NCBI GenBank assembly: GCA_021613535.1
Contig: CP075495.1
Span: 11,532,001-11,596,000 of the forward strand
Source of the DNA: Adineta vaga
Taxonomy: Eukaryota; Rotifera
Direction: 5' to 3'
Length of the DNA stretch: 64,000 nt
Positions 12,606 to 27,621 of this stretch are shown piece after piece. How positions within the stretch are numbered: the stretch's first letter is position 1; each line of letters opens with the position of its first letter. The notes under the pieces were generated by a model. It saw only the letters and a list, made by a program, of their open reading frames with translations, was not told the origin of the DNA and made no database searches. The translations under genes and the position numbers were made by a program.

Positions 12606-13580
12606 ATGGCTCTTCAAACGTCAAGAATTCGTCGAAAAGATGAAGATGATGAAAATCATCATCGTCATCATCAAGAATACGATGAAGAAATTGAAGAAAC
12701 TGAAGATGATCTTATTGAAAACTATCGTTATTTAACACAACGATGTGGAGTATTACGTCAATCTCCAACTGCCAGTGCTATAAGTGCTATTCAACAGGAA
12801 CAAGAAAAACAAAAACACAAACAAACAAATCAATCGTTATTTGTACGTCAGTATTCATCTATAAGTGAAACTACTCATGATCGTAATCGTCATAAAACTA
12901 AAACTCTCGTCAATAACAATGAACTTGAACGTTCATTTTCTTCAACAAGACCACGGTGCTCACCATTTAATGATTTAAATAATAATAATCAAACGTATTC
13001 AACAAATCGTAATCGATTACCACCAACGATTTACTATAATGATGAAAAAGATGATGGACTTGGTAATGGTCAATCATTTTCTTTAGTAAAACTATTCGCA
13101 CGTATGAAAGCACGTTTGAAACATGATCGACGCTATCGTTCGAAAGCAACACATGAACTACTCTATGAAGAAGATCCTCAAGAATGGTTTGAATTAACTA
13201 AAAATGTTCGAGCTATTCTAACTAAAGCATTACTACCCGATGGTGGTTATGATGCATTAACAAATCGTTCGAAAACTCATAGTCGACAAGGTTCATGTAA
13301 GAAAGTTCGTGAACATACACCCGTTCTATCAATCGATTTCAATGATGAGGACAAAATCACTATCGATATTGATGATGAATTGAATACTGAAGGTGATCCG
13401 GAATTCGATGAAATCATATGGGAGAAATTTTTAAAATGTCCACGAGGTTATAATTATCGACGATGTGGAGTATGTAAAGCTATTGACCGACAATATTTTC
13501 AAGGACAATTAGTTTTTTTCTATGGCGTTGCTAATAATATTCTAATTGACGAAAATTTAAAAGCATCAGGATTGGGTTAA
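12606..13580 (+). CDS. Intronless hypothetical protein with disordered N-terminus
   Basis: A single open frame of 324 codons, intronless among intron-rich neighbours. Residues 1-150 are low complexity and polar: acidic and His-rich at the start, then Asn/Gln/Ser-rich. From about 155 a structured part begins, SLVKLFARMKARLKHDRR..., with EEDPQEWFELTKNVRAILTK (about 191-210) and ALLPDGGYDAL. A C-terminal block contains an acidic IDIDDEL stretch, CPRGYNYRRCGVCKAID and a hydrophobic QLVFFYGVANNILI segment. The CxxC with nearby cysteines could bind metal, but I recognise no family. It could be a conserved rotifer gene or a retrocopy of a spliced transcript. The Kozak-like ATG and stable frame support a real gene. 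Confidence 0.65.
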   Translation: MALQTSRIRRKDEDDENHHRHHQEYDEEIEETEDDLIENYRYLTQRCGVLRQSPTASAISAIQQEQEKQKHKQTNQSLFVRQYSSISETTHDRNRHKTKTLVNNNELERSFSSTRPRCSPFNDLNNNNQTYSTNRNRLPPTIYYNDEKDDGLGNGQSFSLVKLFARMKARLKHDRRYRSKATHELLYEEDPQEWFELTKNVRAILTKALLPDGGYDALTNRSKTHSRQGSCKKVREHTPVLSIDFNDEDKITIDIDDELNTEGDPEFDEIIWEKFLKCPRGYNYRRCGVCKAIDRQYFQGQLVFFYGVANNILIDENLKASGLG

Positions 13581-14681
13581 ATCATTGAATTTATTTGTAA
13601 ATTTTCGAAGAAATTTCTTTGTCCTTTTTTTTCATCTTCATAAAAACAATAGAATATGATGATATATAACAGATTTGTTTCATTTCATCAGACACAAGAT
13701 AATGCTTATGACATATGAATTATGAATATTTTGAATAATTTATATTCTAGTGATGTTTGTTTCTAAAAACAGATATGTTCGAATTTTCCTTATTTACTAT
13801 TTATATGTTTTTTTTACCAGAAATAATCAAGAAACAGAAGGAGAAAAGTGAAAATTGTTTGTGAATTGAGAGAACATCTTATCTATAATTGAACATAAAG
13901 CAATTATGTTGAAAGAAAACTCAAGCACAACAGAAAAGACATCAGTCAAATGTTTTTCTTTTCTTTTTCTAAAATTAATCGAAAAAATGGTGTATTAAAA
14001 TATTTGACTGGAATCATAATGAGATCAATGTCTAGTTGATAATTCAACCAGCGACATTCTTATCAAGTTCTAGGGGTACTTTATTAGATACAAAAAAACA
14101 GGAATGAAAATCTACTTTCATATTGAAATTCTATATCTTTTCAAGGACATACATTTTTCTAAAGTATTAATGTTTTATATATCATCGGAAACTCTAATTT
14201 TTCAACAAAAAAGATCATGTCTCTAACTAGATACGTAGCAAAGGTCATTCATTACTATTTAGAAAAATCTTTATGCCAATATTTGCAGCAAAAAAAGCTC
14301 AAATTTCTTTTTCCTTCAAGATACCAATATAAGCACTCGTGCAAATTAAATATATATTATTCACGGATAATTTATATATTTCAAAACAATTCTAATGAAT
14401 CAATTTGATGAGAAACTAGCTATTCGATATAAAATTTCATATTGTTTAGCGCACTCTTTCGTCATTGGATGATTTATTGGCCGAAAAAAGAAAACAAGCG
14501 CTTTCTTTAACAAAGACCATCTGTATATATCACAAGTGCAATCGATTCTTTGTTTTCTATATCATATTTCATCGATCGAGCAGTATAGTCCATCGTATCT
14601 ATCTTATAGAAGATTCGAGTACGATTTTTGATTTTATAGAAATAAGAAAAGATATTGAGTTAGTTTTCTTTTGTTAAGATA
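13581..14681. other. Intergenic, no gene seen
   Basis: A 1.1-kb AT-rich spacer between the orphan gene and cyclin A, with only short open stretches. It probably contains the 3' UTR of the former and the promoter of the latter. Confidence 0.55.
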
Positions 14682-16269
14682 ATGAATTTCAATCGACATG
14701 TACTGCGTCCAACACACAATCGACTTCCACTTCAAGATGTTTCATCGAGAAAATATCTATGTATAGATAAAACAAATATTCATATTCAACAAGAAAATCT
14801 ACCATTATCAGTAATCAATAATAAAATTTCAAATAAATCAAGACCAATTCTTACTGCAGTACGTTCACTAAAACCTCAATTCAAAGAAAATGAAAATGAT
14901 ATCGAAATGCTCATTTCGCCGATGGTCGCTAAAACAAGTACTATTATCGAACAAACATTGTCTCTATCAGAAAATCACAAAACACGTGAACAATCAGAAC
15001 AAGATTTATATGAATTGTAAGTGTAAAACTACTAGAGAATGTCTTTACGTGAAATTTAATATAATAGAAAGTCATAATGGGCACTAATGAATCTGTCAGA
15101 ATACTAATTCTTATTAGTGATCTTTTGCATATTTTCCCCGAAGTAAAATAACGCAATGCTTTTCTGGTTCTAAAAAAAACTTGCAAAACATTTTTACTTA
15201 ATTTGTAATATTAAAGTAAATCCTAGCTGGATTAAATAAGTGAAATTGATGTTCTACGAACTAATTTCATTGTCGAACTTGTTTCATCTTTTAGACCAGA
15301 TTATCGTCAATCAATTTTCGAACATTTAAGATCAATAGAACATACTTATGCTTCTAGTAAGTAGTTCTTTTTCACTGAATCTTACACAAATTTGATATTT
15401 TTCTTATTAAGAAGTGAATTTTATAGAAAATCAATCGGATATTAACTCAGCCATGCGTACTATTCTTGTCGATTGGCTTATTGAAGTTACAGATGAATAT
15501 AAATTAACCGATGACACACTTTTTCTTTGTATACAATATGTAGATCGATTCTTATCGGCAGTGAATGTTACAAAAGCAAAATTACAATTACTCGGTTAGT
15601 TTAGATTTTCTTGTAACGAAAAAACCTTTGTTTATAATTTCTGGAAATTATCTAGGTACAACTTGTATGTATTTAGCAGCGAAATATGAAGAAATGTATC
15701 CACCTGCATTGGAAGAGTTTTCATTTATTACGGATAATACTTATGAAACAAAACATATTCTTCGTATGGAACAAATCATTATAAAAGTGAGTTTAAAACT
15801 GAAGACTAAAATACGAAAAAAAACATCGTAGTATCAATCATAATCTCATCATGTTTGTTTGTTTTTCATTTCATAGATGTTAAATTTCTCTCTTTCCGGA
15901 CCGACTTCATATACATTTCTGCAATATTATTTAATTCATTTGAAATTTCCGACATCAACTCATAGTGATGATGATTATAAATGTCTGACAATGTTATCAA
16001 CTTATCTATGTACTTTAACACTTTTACATGATCAACCATTTTCTTCCTATCGTTCGTCTTTAATTGCTGCAAGTTGTCTTTTACTTGCAAATGAATTACT
16101 CAATCTTAAACCAATATCTACCAAATGTTTGAAACAATTAACAACATATACAGAATGTGATTTAAATGAATGTAAATCAGCATTAGTAAAATTACATTTG
16201 GAAACATATCGTCAAGATAAAATGACTTCTAGTGTTACTTCGACGTTATTTAAATCCAAAAGAAAATAA
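14682..16269 (+). CDS. CCNA: Cyclin A-type mitotic cyclin
   Basis: Five exons (14682-15016, 15295-15356, 15412-15594, 15656-15786, 15877-16269) give 367 aa. The N terminus has a good destruction box, RHVLRPTHN at residues 5-13 (RxxLxxxxN), expected to direct APC/C-dependent degradation. The cyclin box begins at about residue 145 with MRTILVDWLIEV and continues with LFLCIQYVDRFLS, KLQLLGTTCMYLAAKYEE and YPPALEEFSFITDNTY; the last two are typical of cyclin A rather than B. A second cyclin fold follows (FSLSGPTSYTFLQYYL to LVKLHLETYRQDK). The protein should bind and activate CDK1/CDK2 in S and M phase. The C terminus in this frame is an unusual SSVTSTLFKSKRK; an overlapping frame (see 16232-16414) looks more like a natural cyclin tail, so the real end may be longer. 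Confidence 0.9.
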
Positions 16270-16414
16270 AGAACTTTTTCAAAAACGTGTACGTAATTTA
16301 ATTCATCATTCAAAAATTGAAGATAATGATGATGATGATGATGACGATGATGTAATTGATTTAACACTTGATGAATTTGATGAGAATGATATGAGTATGG
16401 AACATCATCGATAG
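16232..16414 (+). other. Overlapping acidic frame at the cyclin A 3' end
   Basis: A second frame overlaps the last 38 nt of cyclin A and runs 60 codons. It begins LLRRYLNPKENKELFQKR, which resembles the usual cyclin C-terminal IREKY motif. It continues into a poly-Asp run encoded by GAT repeats (about 16328-16352) and VIDLTLDEFDE, a good SUMO-interacting motif (V-I-D-L-T followed by acidic residues). It has no ATG at its head. It may be the true C terminus of cyclin A reached through a frameshift (sequence error, real mutation or recoding), or simply 3' UTR. No GT-AG intron that I tried joins the two frames without losing conserved residues. Confidence 0.4.
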
Positions 16415-17224
16415 AATTTGCTTTGTTATTGTTTGCATATGAAATAATTATCGTGATGCATGTTCTTTATTTATTTGTTTACCAGCGTATGAAAATATTT
16501 CTCTAAAACTTTTTTTGCGTTGAAATATCATCATCATGACCACCATTCTTTCTTATTTTACTTAAAAAATTCTTGTATTTCTACTTTATTTTGACTTCAT
16601 TGATGTTGTTATTGTTCGTATCTTTCGCTCTGTTCTTTATCTGTGTTAGAAATGAATTGTTACTGTGGTTTATACCAAATTCTTTGCTCTCTGTTTGTTT
16701 GTTTGTTTGTTTCTTTTTTCTTTTTGTTTATGAACTGAAAAATTTTTCTTCTCTTTCTTTCTTTTTTGCAATGTATACATGATTATTTGAAATGACTGAA
16801 TATAGATGACTTCCATGAGAGCATATATTTATGAACTTTATCCAAAAAATAATCTCATGTCAAATTCAAAAACAAACTCATTTTCTTATTTAAAAATAGA
16901 TTTTTTTTCCTAATGAAATTTATCAAAAACAGGCAATAAACGGAAATGATCTGCGAGAATATCTTTTCAAATGACATGATAACATATTTTCATCAACAAT
17001 ATTAGTCATCCTACGAATTTCTTGTCATATTTACAAAGAAAAGTATTCCAGTCTATGATCTACTTTTAATGTTCATTAAAAAATGACTACGTAATGTTAC
17101 ATTTAATTTAATCATTCATATAGAAATGAATATGACAGACGAAGAAGAGTTATGTATGCATAGGAATAAATTAGAAATTAAAACCATGGAATATTATGCC
17201 TTTGATGAATATTAATAAATGCAG
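16415..17224. other. Intergenic between convergent genes
   Basis: AT- and pyrimidine-rich spacer with a short TTTG repeat run at about 16695-16711. It probably contains both 3' UTRs. No gene is seen. Confidence 0.55.
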
Positions 17225-18092
17225 TTAAATATTTCTATTCTTGGATTTAGAATTTGTTTGATGAGAAGATATAATTGTACTTTGCCTTGTTCCGGCTAAA
17301 TTATCATAAACCAGTGAATCAGAAGCAGGTATATAATATAAATTTGCTGATGTTGTTTTTGATATTGTCATGCCAGGAGAAAGTCCACCGGATGATGATG
17401 ATCGTTGACTTATGATATCAGAAGAAGTTGATAAAGATATATCAATCGAATTTGTCAGTAAATGATCATAAGAACCAGTTAATACAGTTGGTACTAATCG
17501 TGTAATTGATAGTTGATTTGTAAAACGAGATTGATCATCGATATTAATAGAAGAATTTGTAGGATTTTTTGATAATGATATAACAGATTGCTGAAATTTA
17601 TTAGCATTATTAGTACGTGAAGGAGTTCTAAAGGATAGACTGAATATTATGTGGATTTTTGATCAAATCTTACATGGTTAAAGTTATTGGTAATTGATTT
17701 GATGAAGAATTGAACTGAGGTTGAGTTAGCGAGAATAATCGATGTTGTTGTTGTTGTTGTTTTTGTTTTTGATGATGATTTTTTCGTATTGGATATGATG
17801 TTGAATGAAATGTTGATTGACGTCGATCAATGCATACAGGCAAATCATTGATAATTTCTCCACAAAAGGTCGAAGCTGAACTAGTCTTTCTCGTATAAAT
17901 ATTATTCCATGAAGGAAATCGATCAAAAGATGTTGTTAAACTTTTTATTGATAGACGATGTTGATAACGAGAAGTTTGTTCAATAACAGGAGTAACATGA
18001 GTGACAATCATCTGATTTGTATTTGTATTTGAATCAGCAGGTGGACGTGATGAATGAATAGTATGTTTATTAGATACTCGTTCATGGAACAT
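17225..18092 (-). CDS. Hypothetical Ser/Thr/Gln-rich disordered protein
   Basis: Two minus-strand exons (18092-17674 and 17627-17225) join over a 46-nt GT-AG intron into about 273 aa. The composition is Ser, Thr, Asn and Gln rich, with a KQKQQQQQH run near residue 110 and scattered Arg/Ser motifs. There is no membrane segment or recognisable domain. The frame stays open upstream of the chosen ATG (QKYKGKVYLNKSA) back to a plausible AG acceptor near 18123, so an additional 5' exon may exist; I could not identify it in 18124-18567. Consistent codon use across the intron supports coding. Function unknown; it may be a regulatory or scaffold protein. Confidence 0.55.
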
Positions 18093-18567
18093 TGCCGATT
18101 TGTTAAGATAGACTTTACCTTTGTATTTCTGTTGACATTATTATTAAATCAATAGAATATAGTAGACACTTGAGTTTTCTTCGTATTCACATTCAATTTA
18201 CTATGTCATCAATTGCTTAAATCAAATAGAAAGAGTTGACTTTTAGTAGCAATGTATATTTGTTTAGTTACTATATAGAAATTCTATCTAGCTTTCTTTC
18301 TTTCTCTCAATGTCTAGAGTTTTCACTCCTTTCTACAGCTAATAACACCATTGAGCATAGAAATAGAAGATTGTTAGATATGGCATCACGAGATAAGAAG
18401 AGAATAACCATTTCTATGTAGTTATACCGTCTGAGTTTCGGCTAGATTATCATTATATTTCATTATGTTTTCTTTCTTGTCAACATAACTAACAAAAAAA
18501 AATCAACAGCACTAAAAAATTCAAACTCAAAGAAAAAAACATATAAGAGCGAATATATTTTACAAAT

Positions 18568-20768
18568 TTATATTCGTTTTATATTACAACCTTGCCATTT
18601 ATCTTTGAAGTATTCTTCAATGCATACACGTATTACTTGACTATGATAAAGATATGAACCAGTCGAAACTGATCGTATCAGAAGTGTTTCATTGCGTAGT
18701 TCATCTAAAACCTTTTGTCGAACAGTAACATCGCTTTCTAGTTGAATTAATTCGTCAACAGTAATTTCATGTAGATCTAATAAACCACAAAGTACATTGG
18801 ATAAGAATGTTTGTTCTTGCGTAGTAGTTCGACATTTGATTTTTTCTATACGACGTGCTGTATCTTGTAGAATTGATCTTCGGACAACTGAAATAAAGAC
18901 AAGTTTTTTTTTTGTTATTATTTCGCGACCAAAATCAATTTAATTTACTTTCAAATGGAACACCACTTTCTAATTTTGATGCAGCGTTTTGAAGACTTTT
19001 TATACGTCCTCCAAAAAGTGTGTAAAGATTTTGTGCCATTTCTTTCGAAAGATTTCGTTTTTCCATTAAATAAGTCATTGCTTCATCTTCGGTGAGATCA
19101 GATATTTCAATGAATGATGATGCTCGTGTGATACTACTTCGACCTAAAAACAAGTGAAATATTCAGTTTCGAAAAATAATACTGTAATTTTAAAGAACAT
19201 TTTTCATCTTTATAAATCCAGTTAAATTGGAATCAAGATAGCATTGTTATATATGTTACTTAGTTATTGAAATGTCCAGAGAAAAAAAAGCATTCGACAT
19301 GTTAGCAGTTACTGTTATGACACAATGCGAAAAGGTTTCATCGAGCACATGCATATGTCTTTATATACCATTCTCCTTTGAAATGTTATTTTTGTTTTCT
19401 TTTTAAACTATAATATTCCGAACGATGGTTCATTGAACATAGAAATCTCACTTTATGCCTCTAAACTTCTCTTTCATATTCTGTCAATTATTTTCTAAAT
19501 ATAGATTTCTTTTATATTGTTCTTCAATTAAGTTATTCGATACTAACCTTCCATTTGCTCAGGTGCATTTCCAACAGAAGTTATAAATACTGTAATCCAT
19601 GCTGAATCATCAATTGCTGTTTTAGCAGTATCTTGTAATATTTCAAGCATTTTAGGATCTTTATTTGCAAGTGAATCACAGCTATCAAAGATTAATACTG
19701 GTACTGATCCATATTTCTTCTTATAAGCAAGTGCATATTTTTCAAATGTTAATAATACACGTTCCCAACTAGCTTCTTTTCCTGAAAAGCAAGAAGAAAT
19801 AATTGAATAGAAAAATGATAACTTATTTGATTTATACCATCGTCTGGTGGTGAACCAAACATTTTCGATTCTATCCATGTTGATAAACGAATGTGATCTT
19901 TAAAATTAAATCTTATGGCACGAGCAAATGCAAAACCAAATTTTTCAACATTGGGTGGAACTAAAAAGATATTATATAATTTTGAACAAATCAACATTCA
20001 AATATCAATCAACCATCGACATAAACAACACCCGAACCAACTTTTCGTGCTGCTTGTCGAATTAATGTTGATTTTCTATAAGTAATAAAAGTATTCTTCA
20101 TGAATTTTTGGTTTTGACAAATATCATACCCGACACCATGTTCACCAAGTAGAATATAATAGGATGAAACTAGTTTATCTGGAACAGGTGTAACGATAGT
20201 TGTTAAACGATCTAATAGAGTTTTTCTTTCTAGTAATTGTTCTTCTTTAAATTTGAAATTTGGACATGAACCATATCGAAATGTATATTTGATTTCATAA
20301 TCATTTTTGACTTGCTCATATATAACATAAACAATACCAGCAATAACCTAATTAATATCAAGAGATTATATTTGGGAAAATAGAAGATGAAATTATAATT
20401 ACAAGAATTGCGATGGAATTAATTTGAGACGGAAAAAATTTCTTAACGATTTTTTCCACAAATGATAATCGTTCCCATTGAGCTTTTTCACTAGCTTTTC
20501 GAGAAGCTTTAGTTTCAACGACCATTTTCAAATCATTATCATCATCATCATCATTTTTGTCTTTTTCAATTGGAGATTTCTTTATTTCAGATGGTTCAAG
20601 TTTAGTTTTATGTGCATGTGCTGTTAATGTTCGATAGATTGATTTATTAATAGTCTACGAATAGAGGTTTTTAGTTTTTAAATAAACGAATTCAATAGAA
20701 AAAGAATTTACTTGTCTATGAAGAAAATTAATCGTTCTTGTATTAAATAGAACATGCCGAAGATACAT
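18568..20768 (-). CDS. Membrane-anchored P-loop ATPase, probably mitochondrial
   Basis: Eight minus-strand exons (20768-20712, 20654-20403, 20347-20130, 20075-20014, 19960-19838, 19781-19548, 19143-18949, 18887-18568) give 486 aa. The first 35 residues are basic and hydroxylated without acids (MYLRHVLFNTRTINFLHRQ...), like a mitochondrial presequence. An acidic/charged linker follows, then one hydrophobic helix (INSIAILVIAGIVYVIYEQV, about 98-117). The ATPase domain has Walker A GEHGVGKST (about 170), Walker B PVLIFDSCD and a sensor-like ITVFITSVGNAPEQ. A helical C-terminal lid and winged-helix-like region (VRRSILQDTARRIEKI... to EEYFKDKW) follows. This fits the AAA+/STAND arch-ATPase class, anchored to an inner organelle membrane. 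The exact family and client are unknown. Confidence 0.75.
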
Positions 20769-23435
<2,667 letters not shown>

Positions 23436-24397
23436 TAACAAGCAAAACATTATTCGTCGTAGACGTAGAATATAAATCATTTTTTGTCTACTTTCCGATT
23501 TTTGTATTCGAATTATAAATATTAATAAATTCATATACAGTTCAATATTAGATATAGAACAATATTTCTATTCTTAAAAAGAAAGCAATTCACTATCTCA
23601 AAAAATAAGAAATAATCTATTTGAACTTCATTGCATACAAATACAATGACTTATATTCTATAGAATACTATACTTGAAAGATAACAAAGAACAGCATTTA
23701 TCTATCTATGCTACGTAGTTTTTTTTTAATAAAAATACGTGAGATCATTGTGAAGTAGTTAAACATGACCTGGTAACTTTGAAACAAATAAATCTACATT
23801 TTGCACTGCGAAACTGTTCGTTTTTAACCACTTGATGCTGCTATAGTTTACATACTCAATCAGCAGTTTAAGGTATGATAGTTGCTTATTAGTTCACCTT
23901 GAAGATAGTCGTACTTTTTAGATAATGCATTTCAACTTTTATCAAAATTTACGTCCAAAAGAACATAGCAACTTCAGAAATGCAAAGATTATCAGTATTC
24001 CTTCTCGACTATTCTTTGCAAAATAGTATAGGTTAAAAAATGCATTCATCATATATGATCGATCAAACAACTATTCATATTAATATTTCGTGGTTACAAC
24101 TCAATGGTCAGTTGATTTTGTATAACTAAACAATCAGTCGAAAGTCATAGAGCATTCCTAAATCGATCTGTTGTTGTAATTATTTCATGACGAGTTTATT
24201 CATCAACATGGGTTTCGTCTTTTCTTATCCTTATCACATTTGATATGACTATTAATCTGTATACTAGTGTCCTCTTTGACAAGTGAAAATCTTCTATTGA
24301 TTTATATTACTCAACCAATAATAAATGATCTGTGTTGAAATTATATTTTATTATCCATTCCATTCATTCACAATTCACTCTAATTGCTGTAAAAACA
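23436..24397. other. Intergenic, no gene seen
   Basis: A 960-bp AT-rich spacer containing the GDH 3' UTR and the XAB2 promoter. No motif, RNA gene or repeat is seen. Confidence 0.55.
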
Positions 24398-27281
24398 ATG
24401 ACTGTGGAAAACGATTCATCACCACCATCAGCATCAGAAACAACAACAATAACGAACAATATAGTTTTCGTAGGTGTCGTGCCCTTTTGGAAGACAAATT
24501 TGATTCATTGTATGTTCGATTTAGGATGAAACAGATGTATTGTATGAAGAAGATTGTCTACGAAATCAATATTCAGTAAAAACTTGGTTTCGTTATATTG
24601 ATCATATCAAAGATGGACCTAATGAAAAAATTAATCTTGTTTATGAACGAGCATTGCGTGAATTACCTGGAAGGTAAACACATTTGTTTTCTTTTTAAAT
24701 TGTAGTTTTACCTTTGTTTCTAGTTATAAATTATGGCAGAGCTATTTAAAACTTCGACGAAAACAAATTCGTTCAAAATGTATAATCGATCCAGTTTATG
24801 AAGAAACTAACAATACTTTCGAACGTTCACTTGTCTTTATGCATAAAATGCCACGAATTTGGCTTGATTATTGCCAATTTCTAATGGATCAATGTAAAAT
24901 AACTCGTACACGTCGTGTATTCGATCGAGCTATACGAGCATTACCTATCACACAACACAATCGTATATGGCCATTATATATTAAATTTGTTACTACTTAT
25001 CCCGAAATATCGGATACAGCAACACGAGTATATAAACGATATCTCAAAGTAAGATGAAATATATTCTATAGTTTACCCTAATATGAATGTTAATTTAGTT
25101 ACAACCTGAATGTGCAGAAGAATATATGGATTATTTAAAAGAAATTGGTAATCTCGATGAATGTGCCAAATATTATATTGAAATATTAAATCGAGAAAAT
25201 TTTACATCACGCCAAGGAAAAACAACTCATCAAGTAAAGGGACTTTTTTTCTTCTTCTATGAAAATGAATTCTTTTTCTTTAAAGCTATGGAATGAATTA
25301 TGTGAATTAGTATCAAAAAATCCAACGAAAATCAAATCAGTACCAGTTGAAGCGATCATTCGACAAGGCATTTTAAAATATAAAGATCAAGTTGGTCAAT
25401 TATGGACATCACTTGCTGATTATTATATCCGTAGTGGTTGTTTTGAAAAAGTAAACTATCTAGTTTGTGGATTTTAATGAAATATAATTGATATTTCTTT
25501 TTTCTTAGGCTCGTGATATATTTGAAGAAGCTATTGAATCTGTTCTTACTGTTCGTGATTTTACTCAAGTATTTGATGCATATGCACAATCAGAAGAAGG
25601 TCTTATTAGTGCGTTAATGAACAAATCAAATGATGATGATGATGATGATGATGACGATGAAATAACTGAAGATGGTAAGAAGAATAATATAAATTTCTTC
25701 TTTTCTATAAGAAAATTAATTCATCATTTCTCTTCTAGATGATTTGGAATTAGAACTTCGTCTTGCACGTTTAGAATATCTCATGGATCGTCGTCCATTA
25801 ATGTTAAATAGTGTTTTACTTCGACAAAATCCTCATAATGTCAATGAATGGTTAAAACGAGTGAAACTATACGGTGAACAATATGATAAAATCATTGAAA
25901 CATTTACAACAGCTGCACAAACAGTTGATCCAAAAATTTGTACAGGAAAATTCCAAGATTTATGGATTGCATTTGCTCAATTTTATGATAAACATCAACA
26001 ACCTGATGAAGCAAGATTTATTTATGGCAAAGCAGTTAAAGTTAATTTTCGAAATGTTGATGATCTAGCTGCAGTTTGGTGTGCATGGTGTGAAATGGAA
26101 ATACAACATGAAAAACCGAATGAAGCTATTAAATTAATGGAACGTGCAACTGTGTTACCAAGACATAAGGTAGATGATTCTATTTGTACGATCAATCTAT
26201 GAATTTTCTTTTAGATTGATTATTATGATACGAATGAAACAGTTCAATTACGTTTACATAAAAATTTAAAATTATGGTCATTCTATGTTGATTTAGAAGA
26301 ATGTTATGGAACATTTCAAACATGCAAAGCAGTTTATGATCGTATTCTTGATTTACGTATCGCAACACCGCAAATTATAATGAATTATGCTCTTTATTTA
26401 GAAGAAAATAAATATTTTGAAGATGCTTTTCGTACATATGAAAAAGGTATTGCACTATTCAAATGGCCAAATGTTTACGATATATGGTTAACATATCTCT
26501 GTAAATTTGTCGAACGATATTCGGATGGTTCGAAATTAGAACGAGCAAGAGATTTATTTGAACAATGTCTCGAACATTGTCAACCAAAATTCGCGAAGAA
26601 TTTATATTTATTATATGCAAAATTAGAAGAACAACATGGTTTAGATAGACGAGCATTGAAAATTTATGAACGAGCAACAAATGCTGTTGAACCAAAAGAA
26701 AAAGAAGAAGTATGAATTGGCATATCATAATTGATATTGGATTTAGAATTCGTTTTTTTTGTTTTGTTTTAGATGTTCAATATATATATAAAACGATGTG
26801 GTGAAATGCAAGGCATAACAGCAACACGTGAAATATATGAAAAAGCGATTGAATCATTAAATGAAGAACGAGCTGTTCGAGATATATGTTTACGTTATGC
26901 AGATTTAGAAAGAAAATTAGGTGAAATCGATCGAGCACGTGCTATCTATTCACATTGTTCTCAAATGTGTGATCCACGGGTATGAAAAAATTTATATATT
27001 TGTTTTCCTTCGATTCTATTTTGTTTGTAGATACATAATGATTTTTGGCAAACATGGAAAGAATTTGAAATCAAACATGGAAATGAAGATACTATGCGTG
27101 AAATGTTACGTATTAAACGATCAGTTCAAGCAACATATAACGTTCAAGTTAACTATATGGCTGCACAAATGATGGCTACATCAATGGTAGAAGAAACACC
27201 GACAACTCAAGTAAGTTGACAAATGAATTTTATGAAAAAATATCTTCTCTTTTTCTTTTACTCTTTTTATAGGTTAGTTAA
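24398..27281 (+). CDS. XAB2: Pre-mRNA-splicing factor XAB2/SYF1 (HAT repeats)
   Basis: Eleven exons: 24398-24469, 24525-24673, 24724-25048, 25099-25233, 25286-25450, 25509-25674, 25739-26169, 26215-26709, 26773-26979, 27031-27210 and a 9-nt last exon 27273-27281. They give 777 aa. After a short Ser/Thr-rich head the protein is almost entirely HAT repeats (paired helices with W-x-x-Y/Y-x-x-L patterns): [78 protein letters not shown] and [18 protein letters not shown]. This order is diagnostic of XAB2/SYF1, a scaffold of the NineTeen complex in the spliceosome that also acts in transcription-coupled repair. A poly-Asp tract from GAT repeats (about 25631-25660) interrupts one loop. The acidic C-terminal tail of vertebrate XAB2 is missing; the protein ends soon after [13 protein letters not shown]. 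Confidence 0.93.
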
Positions 27282-27541
27282 CAAACATATTCGAAGATTT
27301 TGTTCTATGCGGTGTGTAATATTCTTGTTATGTGTTTACAGAAAATAAAAATAAAAGTCCTCGGATTATGTGAAAAATTATACTTAGAGAAATAAGTTGA
27401 TGATAGAGTTTGAATTTCTATTCTTATAAATGAATACTACTCATTATAAAATCGAATTTATACGGCAAATAATTCACATTTTACGAATATTTCGATAAGT
27501 TTGGTACGAATGAGAGGATATTTTTCAAGGCACATAAACGC

Positions 27542-27615
27542 GGTCCCTTAGCTCAGCTGGTTAGAGCGCCGTGCTAATAACGCGGAGGTCGTGAGTTCGA
27601 TCCTCACAGGGACCA
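27542..27615 (+). tRNA. tRNA-Ile(AAU): tRNA-Ile (anticodon AAU)
   Basis: A full 74-nt cloverleaf: acceptor GGTCCCT pairs with AGGGACC, D arm GCTC...GAGC, anticodon stem CCGTG/CGCGG around loop CTAATAA with anticodon AAT (AAU in RNA), five-base variable loop AGGTC, and T arm GTGAG-TTCGATC-CTCAC. The internal A box (TTAGCTCAGCTGG) and B box (GTTCGATCC-like) are intact. There is no intron and the CCA is not encoded. Position 34 A is expected to be edited to inosine. Confidence 0.97.
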
Positions 27616-27621
27616 CTTCTC

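Noticed and set aside
15866-16090. Minus-strand open frame across cyclin A exon 5
   Set aside because: It is the antisense shadow of a well-conserved cyclin exon.
16141-16260. A 47-nt GT-AG intron to join cyclin A to the acidic frame
   Set aside because: It lands in the wrong phase and would delete the conserved VKLHLETYRQDK segment.
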